A DNA stretch of 6,565 bases, from assembly GCA_019747615.1 (NCBI GenBank), contig JAIEQQ010000284.1:1-6565 (forward strand), in the 5' to 3' direction. Of this stretch, positions 1-6,102 are shown piece after piece. The notes beneath the pieces were generated by a model. That model saw only the letters and a program-made list of their open reading frames with translations, ran no database searches and was not told the origin of the DNA. The position numbers and the translations under genes are program-made. The stretch comes from Phycisphaerales bacterium (GTDB taxonomy: Bacteria; Planctomycetota; Phycisphaerae; Phycisphaerales; UBA1924). The first letter of the stretch is position 1. Every line of letters begins with the position of its first letter.

Positions 1-256
1 ACGTCAGGACGACTACGAGAACAAGCTCGCCAACACACTCAACGCTCTCACGCAACTGACTTCCGCCGTTACGCAACTCGTTGAGCGGGTCGCTCAAGCC
101 CCGCCTCCGACGTCTTATCCGGCTGGTGAAGTTCCCGCGTCCCAGCACGCGGCCCCTCATGGCGCGGCCACGCCCGCCATCGCACCCGGCTCAACGCCGT
201 CCTACCCTCCTCGCGGGCCCCTGCCAACGGTGGCAGCCGCGCGCCCCGCGAGCGAC
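1..256 (+). repeat. Long direct repeat, left copy (inside gag)
   Basis: These 256 bases recur at 6310-6565 in the same orientation with three substitutions (positions 42, 92 and 179) and no indels. Both copies lie in the same reading frame of gag. The repeat is cut by both window edges, so its true extent is unknown. It is best explained as the same part of two successive element copies with a 6309-bp period, not as an LTR. Confidence 0.97.
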
Positions 257-3200
257 CCAACCTCGCACGATCCCAGCGGCCCTCAGGTGAGCGCGCGCGC
301 TGCGGCATCCTCCCATGCGGCCCCCCGGCACTCGACGCCGGCGCGCGACGCCGCCACTGTGGCCCCCCGGCACTCGACGCCGGCGCGCGTCGCCACCACT
401 CCGAACACTCTCGCCATCGACTACAGCGACCCTCTGACACCCGGCGGAGGCAAGATCAGCTCCAAGGAGACCGTCAAGCTCACGGAGGCCTTTGAGAAGT
501 TCGACCCCGAGTGTCACGTCATTCACGACTACATCTCCAACTTCGAGCGCGCCACGGAGAAGGCCGGCAACAACGACCGTCTTCTCGCGCTCTGGAAGCT
601 CATCACCGTCGAGCGCGTGGGCGCCGATGTACGCGACGAACTCATGCGCGAGCAGACCTGGCTCGGCGCAAAGACCTATCTCCTCCAAAACTTCGGCCCC
701 AACGCCACCATCCTTCGCAAGAAGTGGTCCGACCGGTTCAACACGCTCTCGTTCGACCCGGCCCAACAGCGCTTCTCCAGCTTCATCGCGGAATTCAAGA
801 AGTGCACGCGCAACGCCGGCGCCTTCGCCCACATCAGCTGGGAGGCGTCCTTCATCAATCAACGCGACAGCGCGGCCGCCTTACAACATCTCATCGAGCG
901 CTTCATCGACGCCGTCTCGGTCTCGCCCGACCAGCGTTCCAACCTCCGGCGTCTCGCTGCGGATCAGTACGGCAACCTCAACGCGCTCGTCGACGACTGT
1001 CATCGCTACTTTGCGGACTACGTCAACCTCACCCAGAAGCCCGTCACGAAGACGAAGGCCGAGGCGACGGCACCGACCGCGACGTCCGCCAAGCCCCTCC
1101 CGCCGCACCGATCTGCGCGCCCCGCCAAGCCATCAAGGCCGTGCGCCTTCTGCGGTGCCATGCACTGGCACGACGAGTGCCCCCGCCGCAACGCCGCGGC
1201 AGCCCCCACGCCTACTACAAGAACCGCCCCCGCCCGCTACGGCCGCTCGAGTCGCGACACGGCGAGCAACTCCGCGGTTCCACCCGCACCGGCAGCCCCC
1301 GCCGCGACACCACGCACGACGGCTCCTGGGCCCGCTGCCGCCCCTGCACCCGCACCCGCCGGTGCAAAACCCGCCGCCAACTCCATCGTCTGCTTCAACT
1401 GCCAAGGAGTCGGCCACACTTCACGCGACTGTCCGGCTCCTCGCCGCGACCGAGCGTACCTCGGCGACGACGCGCCCGAGGATCGCTCCCGTTTTATGGA
1501 GCTCGAAGGCGAATTCAAGGTGAACGGTTACCTCGCCCCACAAGTCGTCTTCGACACCGGCTCCACCACGACACTCGTGAACAAGCGCTTCGCCAAACAC
1601 ATCTACGGCAAGCCCCGCACTGTCTCGGCACTGAACGGCACCTACACAACACTCGGCGAGACGGAGATCGACTTCAAGTTCGGCGACAACGGCATCCAAG
1701 CCCACGCCGCCACGGTCGCGCCCAATCTTCCCTGCGATCTCGTCGTCGGCCTACCGTTCTTCACCGAATTGAACGCCGTCATCGACTTCAAGAACCGCCG
1801 CATCGTCATGGGCGAAGGCTCGCCCCTCCACGCTACTGTGAGGTTCTACATCACCGACCGACATGGGCGCAAGATTCCACCGGTCGCGCTCCGTTCCACT
1901 CCCGCGGAGGGGGACGCCATCGCCCGTGCAATGGATCCCGGAAATCTGCAGCGCTCCCTCGAAGACGTCCGGAAGCTCAACGACGACGCTGTCACCGAGG
2001 TTCTCGCACGTGGTCGTCACTACGCCGCCATGGGCTCCGCTTCACCGGTTCCCCCGCTCGTCCCGAAGGTGACCACACTCCCTGTGGAGATCACCTACGA
2101 GGACCCGGCCCCTGCTCCGCTTCCCGGCGACATCCTGCACACGGAGATCACCACCAACACTCCGTCGCTCGCACCGTCGCTCAACACCGACTCCACCATG
2201 GTCGACGAGCTCGACCCGGCTCCGGAGTTCCCCGAAGTCGACATCATCAAGGAGAAGTCCCGCGACCTCGCGATCAACGACTCGTTCAACGTCTGCATCG
2301 GCTCTGATTGCCCTCCCGAGTGGGCCGACGCGCTGCGCACCATGTTCATCGAGGAGAACGCACAAGACGTCCTCTGCCCCAAGCTCCTGCATCACGGAGA
2401 GGCGCTCGTTGAACCCGTTCGCCTCGGCGTCCCCGCCGACGCCAAGCCCATCCAGACCAAGCCCCGCCGCGACTCGCCCGTACAACGCCAGCTCGCTGCC
2501 GACTGGGCTGCAGAAGGTCTTCGCATCGGGCTCCTAGAACCGTCCACATCGAGTTGGCGTGGCAACGTCGTCTTCGCGAAGAAGCCCGACGGCGGTATCC
2601 GCCCCTGTGCTGATATCTCGCACACCGCCAACCGCTACGTGGGCCGCACGGCCATCCAGCTTCCGCGCATCGAGGACGTCGCCGACTCCGTCAAGGGCTG
2701 CCGCGTCTTCTCGCGCATCGACTTCGTCACTGGCTACCAGCAGTTGCCGCTTCACCCCGACGACCGTCAGTACACCGCGATCTGGGTCGACGGCCGCCTA
2801 CTGCAATTCCGCGCTCTCCCGATGGGCTTCACCAACTCCGGCGCGATCTTTCACCAAACCATCGCCCCGATCTTCCGCGAAGTAGACTGGGATCTGTTCT
2901 TCCTCTACGTGGACGACGGCCTCATCGGCGACAACACCTTCGAGCGCCACCTTGAACACCTTCGCAAGCTCATTCGAGTCTGCCGCAAATACAACCTGAA
3001 GCTCAACAGCCGCAAGTCCATCTTCTTCGCCGACTGCCTCAGCTTCATCGGCCACGTCATCTCGAACAAGGGCCTCTCCCCGGACCCGAACAAGGTCGCC
3101 GTCATCCGCGACGCGCGCCCGCCCACCGACAAGACCGGCGTGCAGAGTTACCTCGGTCTCGCGAACTTCTGCCGCAACTACGTGAAGAACTTCGCCGACC

Positions 3201-5911
3201 TCGCCGCGCCGCTCGTCCAGCTCACGCACAAGGACACGCCCTTCGAGTGGACAGCCGCCCACCAACACGCCTTCGAGGCACTTCGTGACGCTCTCTGCTC
3301 CGCCCCGTGCCTCGCACTCCCCGATATGGAGCGCCCCTTCATCCTCAAGACCGACGCCTCCAACGTCGCCGCTGGCGCTGTGCTCGCCCAGCTCGACGAC
3401 TCGAAGAACGAGCGACCCGTCGCGTACTTCTCCAAGACCTTCACGGCCGCTCAGCGCAAGTACACCGCCACTGAGCGCGAACTCTTCGCGGGAGTACTCG
3501 CAATGCGCCATTTCCACCCGTACCTGCACTCGGCGACGCCCTTCCGCTGGGTCACGGATCACGCTGCGCTCCAATACATCAAGACGCTGCGCATCAACAA
3601 CACGAACCCGCTCCGCATGCGCTGGCTCGAATACCTCGACCAGTTCACCTTCACCGTGCAATACCGCGCCGGTGCGGCGCATTCGGACGCGGACGCGCTC
3701 TCCCGGCCTCCAATCGCACACCAAGACCACACCTTCGTCGGACCCCGCCCGTCGCGCGCCACCGCCGGCAAGAATCCTAAGTATGACGAGTACGTCACGC
3801 CCAAGACGGCCAAGCTCGAGGCGCTCGCCAAGCGACAGGCCAAGCTCATCGCTCCACCTCGGAAGGCGAAGGCCAGGGCATCACCCGAGCCGAAGGCCAA
3901 CGCGGTCGTTGAGACCGGCACTGCGCCCCCCACAGACGAGGAAGTTACCCCGGACTCGCCCCCCACCTCGCCGCCGCGCATCGATGTACACCCGATCATC
4001 CCGACAGCGCAGGCGGACATCCCCCGCGGAGTGGCACTGCGCACTCTCGCGGTCAACCTCGATGGCATGGCAGAAGAGCAGCGCAAGGACCCGCAGCTCA
4101 GTCCGTTCTTCGACGCCATCGGCCAGGGCGCGTTCTCCATCATCGACGGCCTTCTCGTCCGCGACATTCCCGCCGACCACCGCCTCCCGTTCCGCCCCTA
4201 CGCCCAACTCGTGCTCCCGGCTTCCCGGCGCCACGACTTCATGCGGGAGATCCACGACACCGTCATCGGCGGCCACTTCGGCATCAGGAAGACGCTCCAC
4301 ACCGCGCAACGCGTCGCCTGGTGGCCAACTCTTCGCGAGGATGTCACGCACTGGGTGAAGACCTGCACGAAGTGCAACGCGAGCAAGCCAGACAACCACT
4401 CGCCCTTCGGCAAGGTCGCGGACTCCACGCCGCACGCCCGCCTCCCTTGGGAGGTCGCGTCGATCGACCTCATCGGCCCGCTTCCGCGCACCACACGAGG
4501 CAACCGCTACATCGCCACCTGCACCTGCGAGGCCACCGGCGACCTCGAGGTCTGGGCCTCGGCCTCCGCCTCGGCAGAAGACTTCGTCGACGGTTTCGTG
4601 ACCAACGTCGTCTGTCGCGGCAAGACGCCCTCCGTGGTTCGCACCGACAAGGGCCCTGCATTTCGCTCCGCGTTCCTCAAGGAGGTGTGCAAGCAGCTCC
4701 GTGTCCGCATCAACACCAGCGGTGGCTACCACACCAACTTCGTCGGCCTCGCCGAGCGTTCCAACCGCACCGTCAACCACTTCCTCCGCGTCTTCACGGA
4801 AGGCAAGCTCGAGGACTGGGACCTGCTGCTCCCGGCCGCTCGCCTCGCCATCATCTCGTCGATCGATGAGTCTCGAGGCGACACACCCTTCTTCCTCAAC
4901 CACATCCGCGACGCCCGCACGCCGCTCGTCGCCGCCCTTGAGGCGCGCATCGCGCCCCCGTCGCCCGCCGGCGACTCTGAGGACATCGGAACTGTCTCGT
5001 TACCAGTCACCTACAAGACCAAGATGCTCGCCGCACTTCACCACGCGCTCGCACTCGCAGCCGGCAACCTTGTCAAGGCTCGCCTGCACCAGCGCAAGTA
5101 CGCCAATAGCAAGCGCGCCGACGACCCCTTCCAGGAAGGAGATCTCGTCTACCTCAACACCCTCACCAACGACAAGGCCCGCAACGAGAAGTACCGCCGT
5201 CAGTGGGAGGGCCCCTTCCGCATCCACGCCAAGGTGAAGGACAACATCTACCAGCTCGTCAACGTCACCACCGGCTACATGTTCCCTCACGAAGTGCACG
5301 CCAGCCGCCTCCGCGAGTTCGTCATCGGCTCCAACCGCCCCGCTCCGGACTTCCAGCTCCCGGACGACGACGTCGTTTACAACCCCGGGGAGGAACAGCT
5401 GCTCTCTCCGATCGCACCTGACGACCTCGACCTCGCCGCCCAAGACGCCCTCGACGACGCGTTCGATCCCGTCTGGGACACCACCAAGGCCGCCCACCTC
5501 TCCGCTGAGGACGCCGTCCCCGACGACACGCCCGTCCTCATCCCCGTCTTCAACGATCTCGCCGATCTCTACGACGAGTTCCACCGCCGCGAACTTGACG
5601 CTCTCGAGGAGCTCGACCCCTCCGAGTCCGACGCCGCGTTACTCGAACGCGCTCGCTCCCTACTCACTCGCATCCTCGTCGGCGATTCCGCTACGCCCGC
5701 CTGGATCTTCAACGCTCAGCATCGCACCAGCTGGAGCGCCGTCATCGCCGCCAACCTCACCATGGGTCGCATGCGTCGCCTCCTCGCTCACATCCTGCTC
5801 CGCTTCGCGCGCATCTTCGAGCACACCATCACGGCTCTTCGCTCTCAGGCTCGCAAGCGCCGCATCGAGCACTCTCAGCTCCCTGCCACCTTCCCCACCG
5901 TCTCGTCTTAA
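2..5911 (+). CDS. gag-pol: Gag-Pol polyprotein, single frame, 5'-partial (1969 of a deduced 2021 residues)
   Basis: One frame encodes the structural and enzymatic proteins of a Ty3/gypsy retrotransposon. Domains by nucleotide position are: coiled coil about 26-94; low-complexity Ala/Pro/Thr region about 95-420; Gag capsid-like helical region about 476-1030; zinc knuckles 1142-1180 and 1391-1432; aspartic protease about 1496-1810 (DTGS at 1553); RT about 2405-3120 (catalytic Asp at 2720, YVDD at 2906-2917); RNase H about 3335-3710; integrase about 4241-5320; C-terminal extension 5330-5908; stop TAA 5909-5911. The GTG at 230 is not the start. The frame is open from the window edge, and the second copy shows an ATG 52 codons further upstream (equivalent of 6155). 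Gag and Pol are fused with no frameshift or readthrough site, so the Gag:Pol ratio must be set after translation or by other means. The catalytic residues are intact. Codon use is strongly C-ending throughout, with no compositional break. Confidence 0.97.
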   Translation, partial: RQDDYENKLANTLNALTQLTSAVTQLVERVAQAPPPTSYPAGEVPASQHAAPHGAATPAIAPGSTPSYPPRGPLPTVAAARPASDPTSHDPSGPQVSARAAASSHAAPRHSTPARDAATVAPRHSTPARVATTPNTLAIDYSDPLTPGGGKISSKETVKLTEAFEKFDPECHVIHDYISNFERATEKAGNNDRLLALWKLITVERVGADVRDELMREQTWLGAKTYLLQNFGPNATILRKKWSDRFNTLSFDPAQQRFSSFIAEFKKCTRNAGAFAHISWEASFINQRDSAAALQHLIERFIDAVSVSPDQRSNLRRLAADQYGNLNALVDDCHRYFADYVNLTQKPVTKTKAEATAPTATSAKPLPPHRSARPAKPSRPCAFCGAMHWHDECPRRNAAAAPTPTTRTAPARYGRSSRDTASNSAVPPAPAAPAATPRTTAPGPAAAPAPAPAGAKPAANSIVCFNCQGVGHTSRDCPAPRRDRAYLGDDAPEDRSRFMELEGEFKVNGYLAPQVVFDTGSTTTLVNKRFAKHIYGKPRTVSALNGTYTTLGETEIDFKFGDNGIQAHAATVAPNLPCDLVVGLPFFTELNAVIDFKNRRIVMGEGSPLHATVRFYITDRHGRKIPPVALRSTPAEGDAIARAMDPGNLQRSLEDVRKLNDDAVTEVLARGRHYAAMGSASPVPPLVPKVTTLPVEITYEDPAPAPLPGDILHTEITTNTPSLAPSLNTDSTMVDELDPAPEFPEVDIIKEKSRDLAINDSFNVCIGSDCPPEWADALRTMFIEENAQDVLCPKLLHHGEALVEPVRLGVPADAKPIQTKPRRDSPVQRQLAADWAAEGLRIGLLEPSTSSWRGNVVFAKKPDGGIRPCADISHTANRYVGRTAIQLPRIEDVADSVKGCRVFSRIDFVTGYQQLPLHPDDRQYTAIWVDGRLLQFRALPMGFTNSGAIFHQTIAPIFREVDWDLFFLYVDDGLIGDNTFERHLEHLRKLIRVCRKYNLKLNSRKSIFFADCLSFIGHVISNKGLSPDPNKVAVIRDARPPTDKTGVQSYLGLANFCRNYVKNFADLAAPLVQLTHKDTPFEWTAAHQHAFEALRDALCSAPCLALPDMERPFILKTDASNVAAGAVLAQLDDSKNERPVAYFSKTFTAAQRKYTATERELFAGVLAMRHFHPYLHSATPFRWVTDHAALQYIKTLRINNTNPLRMRWLEYLDQFTFTVQYRAGAAHSDADALSRPPIAHQDHTFVGPRPSRATAGKNPKYDEYVTPKTAKLEALAKRQAKLIAPPRKAKARASPEPKANAVVETGTAPPTDEEVTPDSPPTSPPRIDVHPIIPTAQADIPRGVALRTLAVNLDGMAEEQRKDPQLSPFFDAIGQGAFSIIDGLLVRDIPADHRLPFRPYAQLVLPASRRHDFMREIHDTVIGGHFGIRKTLHTAQRVAWWPTLREDVTHWVKTCTKCNASKPDNHSPFGKVADSTPHARLPWEVASIDLIGPLPRTTRGNRYIATCTCEATGDLEVWASASASAEDFVDGFVTNVVCRGKTPSVVRTDKGPAFRSAFLKEVCKQLRVRINTSGGYHTNFVGLAERSNRTVNHFLRVFTEGKLEDWDLLLPAARLAIISSIDESRGDTPFFLNHIRDARTPLVAALEARIAPPSPAGDSEDIGTVSLPVTYKTKMLAALHHALALAAGNLVKARLHQRKYANSKRADDPFQEGDLVYLNTLTNDKARNEKYRRQWEGPFRIHAKVKDNIYQLVNVTTGYMFPHEVHASRLREFVIGSNRPAPDFQLPDDDVVYNPGEEQLLSPIAPDDLDLAAQDALDDAFDPVWDTTKAAHLSAEDAVPDDTPVLIPVFNDLADLYDEFHRRELDALEELDPSESDAALLERARSLLTRILVGDSATPAWIFNAQHRTSWSAVIAANLTMGRMRRLLAHILLRFARIFEHTITALRSQARKRRIEHSQLPATFPTVSS
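26..94 (+). other. Gag N-terminal coiled coil (domain within gag-pol)
   Basis: About 22 residues show hydrophobic residues (Leu, Val) at alternating 3- and 4-residue spacing, as in heptad a/d positions, and a basic/acidic stretch rich in Arg, Asp and Glu precedes them. A coiled coil here could help Gag multimerise; that role is inferred. The same segment is at about 6335-6403 in copy B, where one residue inside it (Asn to Ser) and one just after it (Ala to Thr) differ. Confidence 0.5.
317..400 (+). repeat. Tandem duplication of a 42-bp unit inside gag
   Basis: Two adjacent in-frame 42-bp units (317-358 and 359-400) differ at three positions. Each encodes a 14-residue Ala/Pro/Arg-rich peptide sharing the core APRHSTPAR. 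It lies in the disordered N-terminal part of Gag, before the capsid-like helices. Two units and no frame change suggest a simple duplication tolerated in a linker. Confidence 0.9.
476..1432 (+). other. Gag capsid-like region and nucleocapsid zinc knuckles (domain within gag-pol)
   Basis: About 476-1030 encodes an alpha-helical, Trp/Phe-containing segment resembling the retrotransposon Gag capsid region (features such as LLALWKL and LQNFGP, followed by KKWSDRF). A Pro/Ala-rich basic linker follows, with two zinc-knuckle motifs. The first (1142-1180) reads C-x2-C-x3-H-x4-C, or alternatively C-x2-C-x5-H-x2-C. The second (1391-1432) is the canonical C-x2-C-x4-H-x4-C. Knuckles of this kind bind the element RNA during particle assembly. 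About 70 residues, mostly Pro, Ala and Thr, separate the two fingers. Confidence 0.85.
1496..1815 (+). other. Retropepsin-type aspartic protease (domain within gag-pol)
   Basis: The active-site motif VVFDTGSTTT (catalytic Asp codon at 1553) is followed about 60 residues later by DLVVGLPFF, which corresponds to the conserved hydrophobic-Gly motif near the C-terminus of retropepsins. The domain is about 105 residues, usual for a retropepsin that works as a homodimer. It would release Gag and the Pol enzymes from the single precursor. A spacer of nearly 200 residues separates it from RT. Confidence 0.9.
2405..3120 (+). other. Reverse transcriptase (domain within gag-pol)
   Basis: The RT palm motifs are in order: WRGNVVFAKKPDGGIRP, LPRIEDV, SRIDFVTGYQQ (first metal-binding Asp at 2720-2722), ALPMGFTNSGAIF and FFLYVDDGLIG (catalytic Asp pair at 2912-2917), then FIGHVIS further on. 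YVDD is typical of Ty3/gypsy and retroviral RTs. Two blocks depart from the usual gypsy wording: CADISHTANRYV where CVDYRxLN is common, and MGFTNSGAIFHQ where LTNAPATFQ is common. The connection segment continues to RNase H (YLGLANFCRNYVKNFADLAAPL). Confidence 0.97.
3335..3710 (+). other. RNase H (domain within gag-pol)
   Basis: The expected acidic residues can be placed: Asp in ILKTDASN (3353), Glu in TERELFAGV (3479), Asp in WVTDHAAL (3557) and Asp in SDADALSRPP (3692). This domain degrades the RNA strand of the RNA:DNA hybrid and makes the polypurine-tract primer. It follows RT directly and ends with the ADALSR motif common to Ty3/gypsy elements. Confidence 0.95.
4241..5325 (+). other. Integrase with HHCC, DDE core and GPF motif (domain within gag-pol)
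   Basis: The zinc-binding domain has His codons at 4253 and 4274 and Cys codons at 4364 and 4373 (CTKC). The catalytic core has Asp at 4466 (SIDLIGPL), Asp at 4646 (RTDKGPAF) and Glu at 4754 (LAERSNR). This gives 59 residues between the two Asp and exactly 35 between the second Asp and Glu. The C-terminal part carries WEGPFRI (GPF at 5210-5218), then YQLVNV and HASRLREF, matching the GPY/F module of Ty3/gypsy integrases. It inserts the cDNA into the host genome. No chromodomain follows. Confidence 0.96.
5330..5908 (+). other. Unrecognised 193-residue C-terminal extension of Pol
   Basis: The frame continues 193 codons beyond the GPF module. The first half (about 5348-5655) is strongly acidic, with roughly 29 Asp/Glu against about 4 Lys/Arg, and includes LADLYDEFHRRELDALEEL, probably helical. 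The last third is basic and amphipathic, with Arg-rich stretches RMRRLLAHILLRFARIF and SQARKRR, then a short Ser/Pro/Thr tail. I see no chromodomain, no convincing membrane span or signal peptide, and no zinc motif. It may tether integrase to chromatin or a host factor, or be a separately cleaved product; both are guesses. Confidence 0.7.
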
Positions 5912-5920
5912 GGAGAGGGA
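5910..5920 (+). other. Polypurine tract (PPT)
   Basis: An 11-base all-purine run, AAGGAGAGGGA, lies immediately before the proposed LTR start; the purines AG of the LTR itself prolong it to 5922. In LTR retrotransposons the PPT resists RNase H and primes plus-strand DNA synthesis, and its 3' end defines the LTR's 5' end. It overlaps the last two bases of the TAA stop codon, so there is effectively no untranslated gap between pol and the PPT. Confidence 0.78.
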
Positions 5921-5988
5921 AGTAACGACTGTAAGGACTCTACACTAACTGTAACGAGTTCGCCCTGTTTATATTCTCCGCTATATCT

Positions 5989-6027
5989 CCCCTAATCCCC
6001 TATCCCCCGGATATCATCCTATTCCCC
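5989..6027 (-). other. Four G-runs on the minus strand: potential G-quadruplex in U3
   Basis: The plus strand has C-runs at 5989-5992, 5997-6000, 6004-6008 and 6024-6027, so the minus strand has four runs of at least four G. The loops are 4, 3 and 15 bases. The first three runs are separated by TAAT and TAT, resembling telomere-like repeats. The cluster ends 7 bases before the TATA box. It could fold as a G-quadruplex on one strand and an i-motif on the other; the long third loop lowers confidence. Confidence 0.45.
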
Positions 6028-6034
6028 GGTCTAG

Positions 6035-6042
6035 TATATATA
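6035..6042 (+). promoter_or_regulatory. TATA box of the LTR promoter
   Basis: TATATATA lies at the centre of a perfect 10-bp palindrome, GTATATATAC (6034-6043), and is flanked by the inverted pair CCGGT (6026-6030) and ACCGG (6042-6046). A start site 25-30 bases downstream would fall near 6065-6072, leaving a short R-U5 of about 35 bp before the PBS. A weaker TTTATAT at 5968-5974 is an alternative. Confidence 0.6.
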
Positions 6043-6056
6043 CCGGTCTGTCTGTC

Positions 6057-6062
6057 AGTAAA
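6057..6062 (+). terminator. Candidate polyadenylation signal AGTAAA
   Basis: AGTAAA is a known variant of AATAAA. It lies between the TATA box and the predicted start region, so it would appear only at the 3' end of the element RNA and would not stop transcription in the 5' LTR. Two TGTAA motifs (5930-5934, 5950-5954), the polyadenylation signal of green algae, also occur in U3, but cleavage there would remove R. Confidence 0.25.
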
Positions 6063-6102
6063 ACGGCCTAAATCCATAGCTCCACTCGTGACCCAACGTC
6101 AC

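Larger units (their letters stand above)
5951..6092. repeat. Inner inverted repeat inside the LTR
   Basis: GTAACGAGT at 5951-5959 pairs with ACTCGTGAC at 6084-6092 at 8 of 9 positions. It is nested within the outer pair at the LTR ends. GTAACGA also occurs directly at 5922-5928, so each LTR end carries two related copies. Near the right end, GTGAC (6088-6092) and GTCAC (6098-6102) form a 5-bp stem with a 5-base loop. Repeated subterminal sites of this kind could be integrase contacts; that is inference. Confidence 0.5.

Noticed and set aside
230..232. GTG as the start of the long reading frame
   Set aside because: The frame is open upstream to position 2, and copy B shows that the same frame begins with an ATG 128 codons earlier. 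A GTG start is also unlikely in a eukaryotic element.
511..2307. A 598-codon open frame in another plus-strand frame over gag and protease
   Set aside because: Its product is Arg/Pro/His-rich with no domain. Strong C-ending codon use makes stop codons rare in the shifted frames, so long shadow frames are expected.
4556..4576. Short repeat encoding ASASASA inside the integrase core
   Set aside because: It is a three-fold codon-level repeat in a variable loop. The DDE spacing is normal, so it is probably unimportant.
3881..4903. Long minus-strand frames over integrase (340 codons) and over RT/RNase H (2798-3730, 310 codons)
   Set aside because: They are complements of well-conserved enzyme domains, rich in Val, Gly, Arg and Glu from the codon bias, without recognisable domains or promoter.
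5330..5660. A chromodomain after integrase
   Set aside because: I could not find the aromatic cage pattern or the YLVKWKGY-type motif; the region is mostly acidic and low in aromatic residues.
5330..5908. The C-terminal extension as an env gene (errantivirus-like)
   Set aside because: It is fused in frame to Pol and shows no signal peptide, no clear membrane span, no furin-like site in a suitable context and no paired cysteines.
5930..5954. TGTAA motifs as polyadenylation signals of a green-algal host
   Set aside because: Five-base motifs occur by chance, and cleavage in U3 would drop R and block strand transfer. They are not enough to assign a host.
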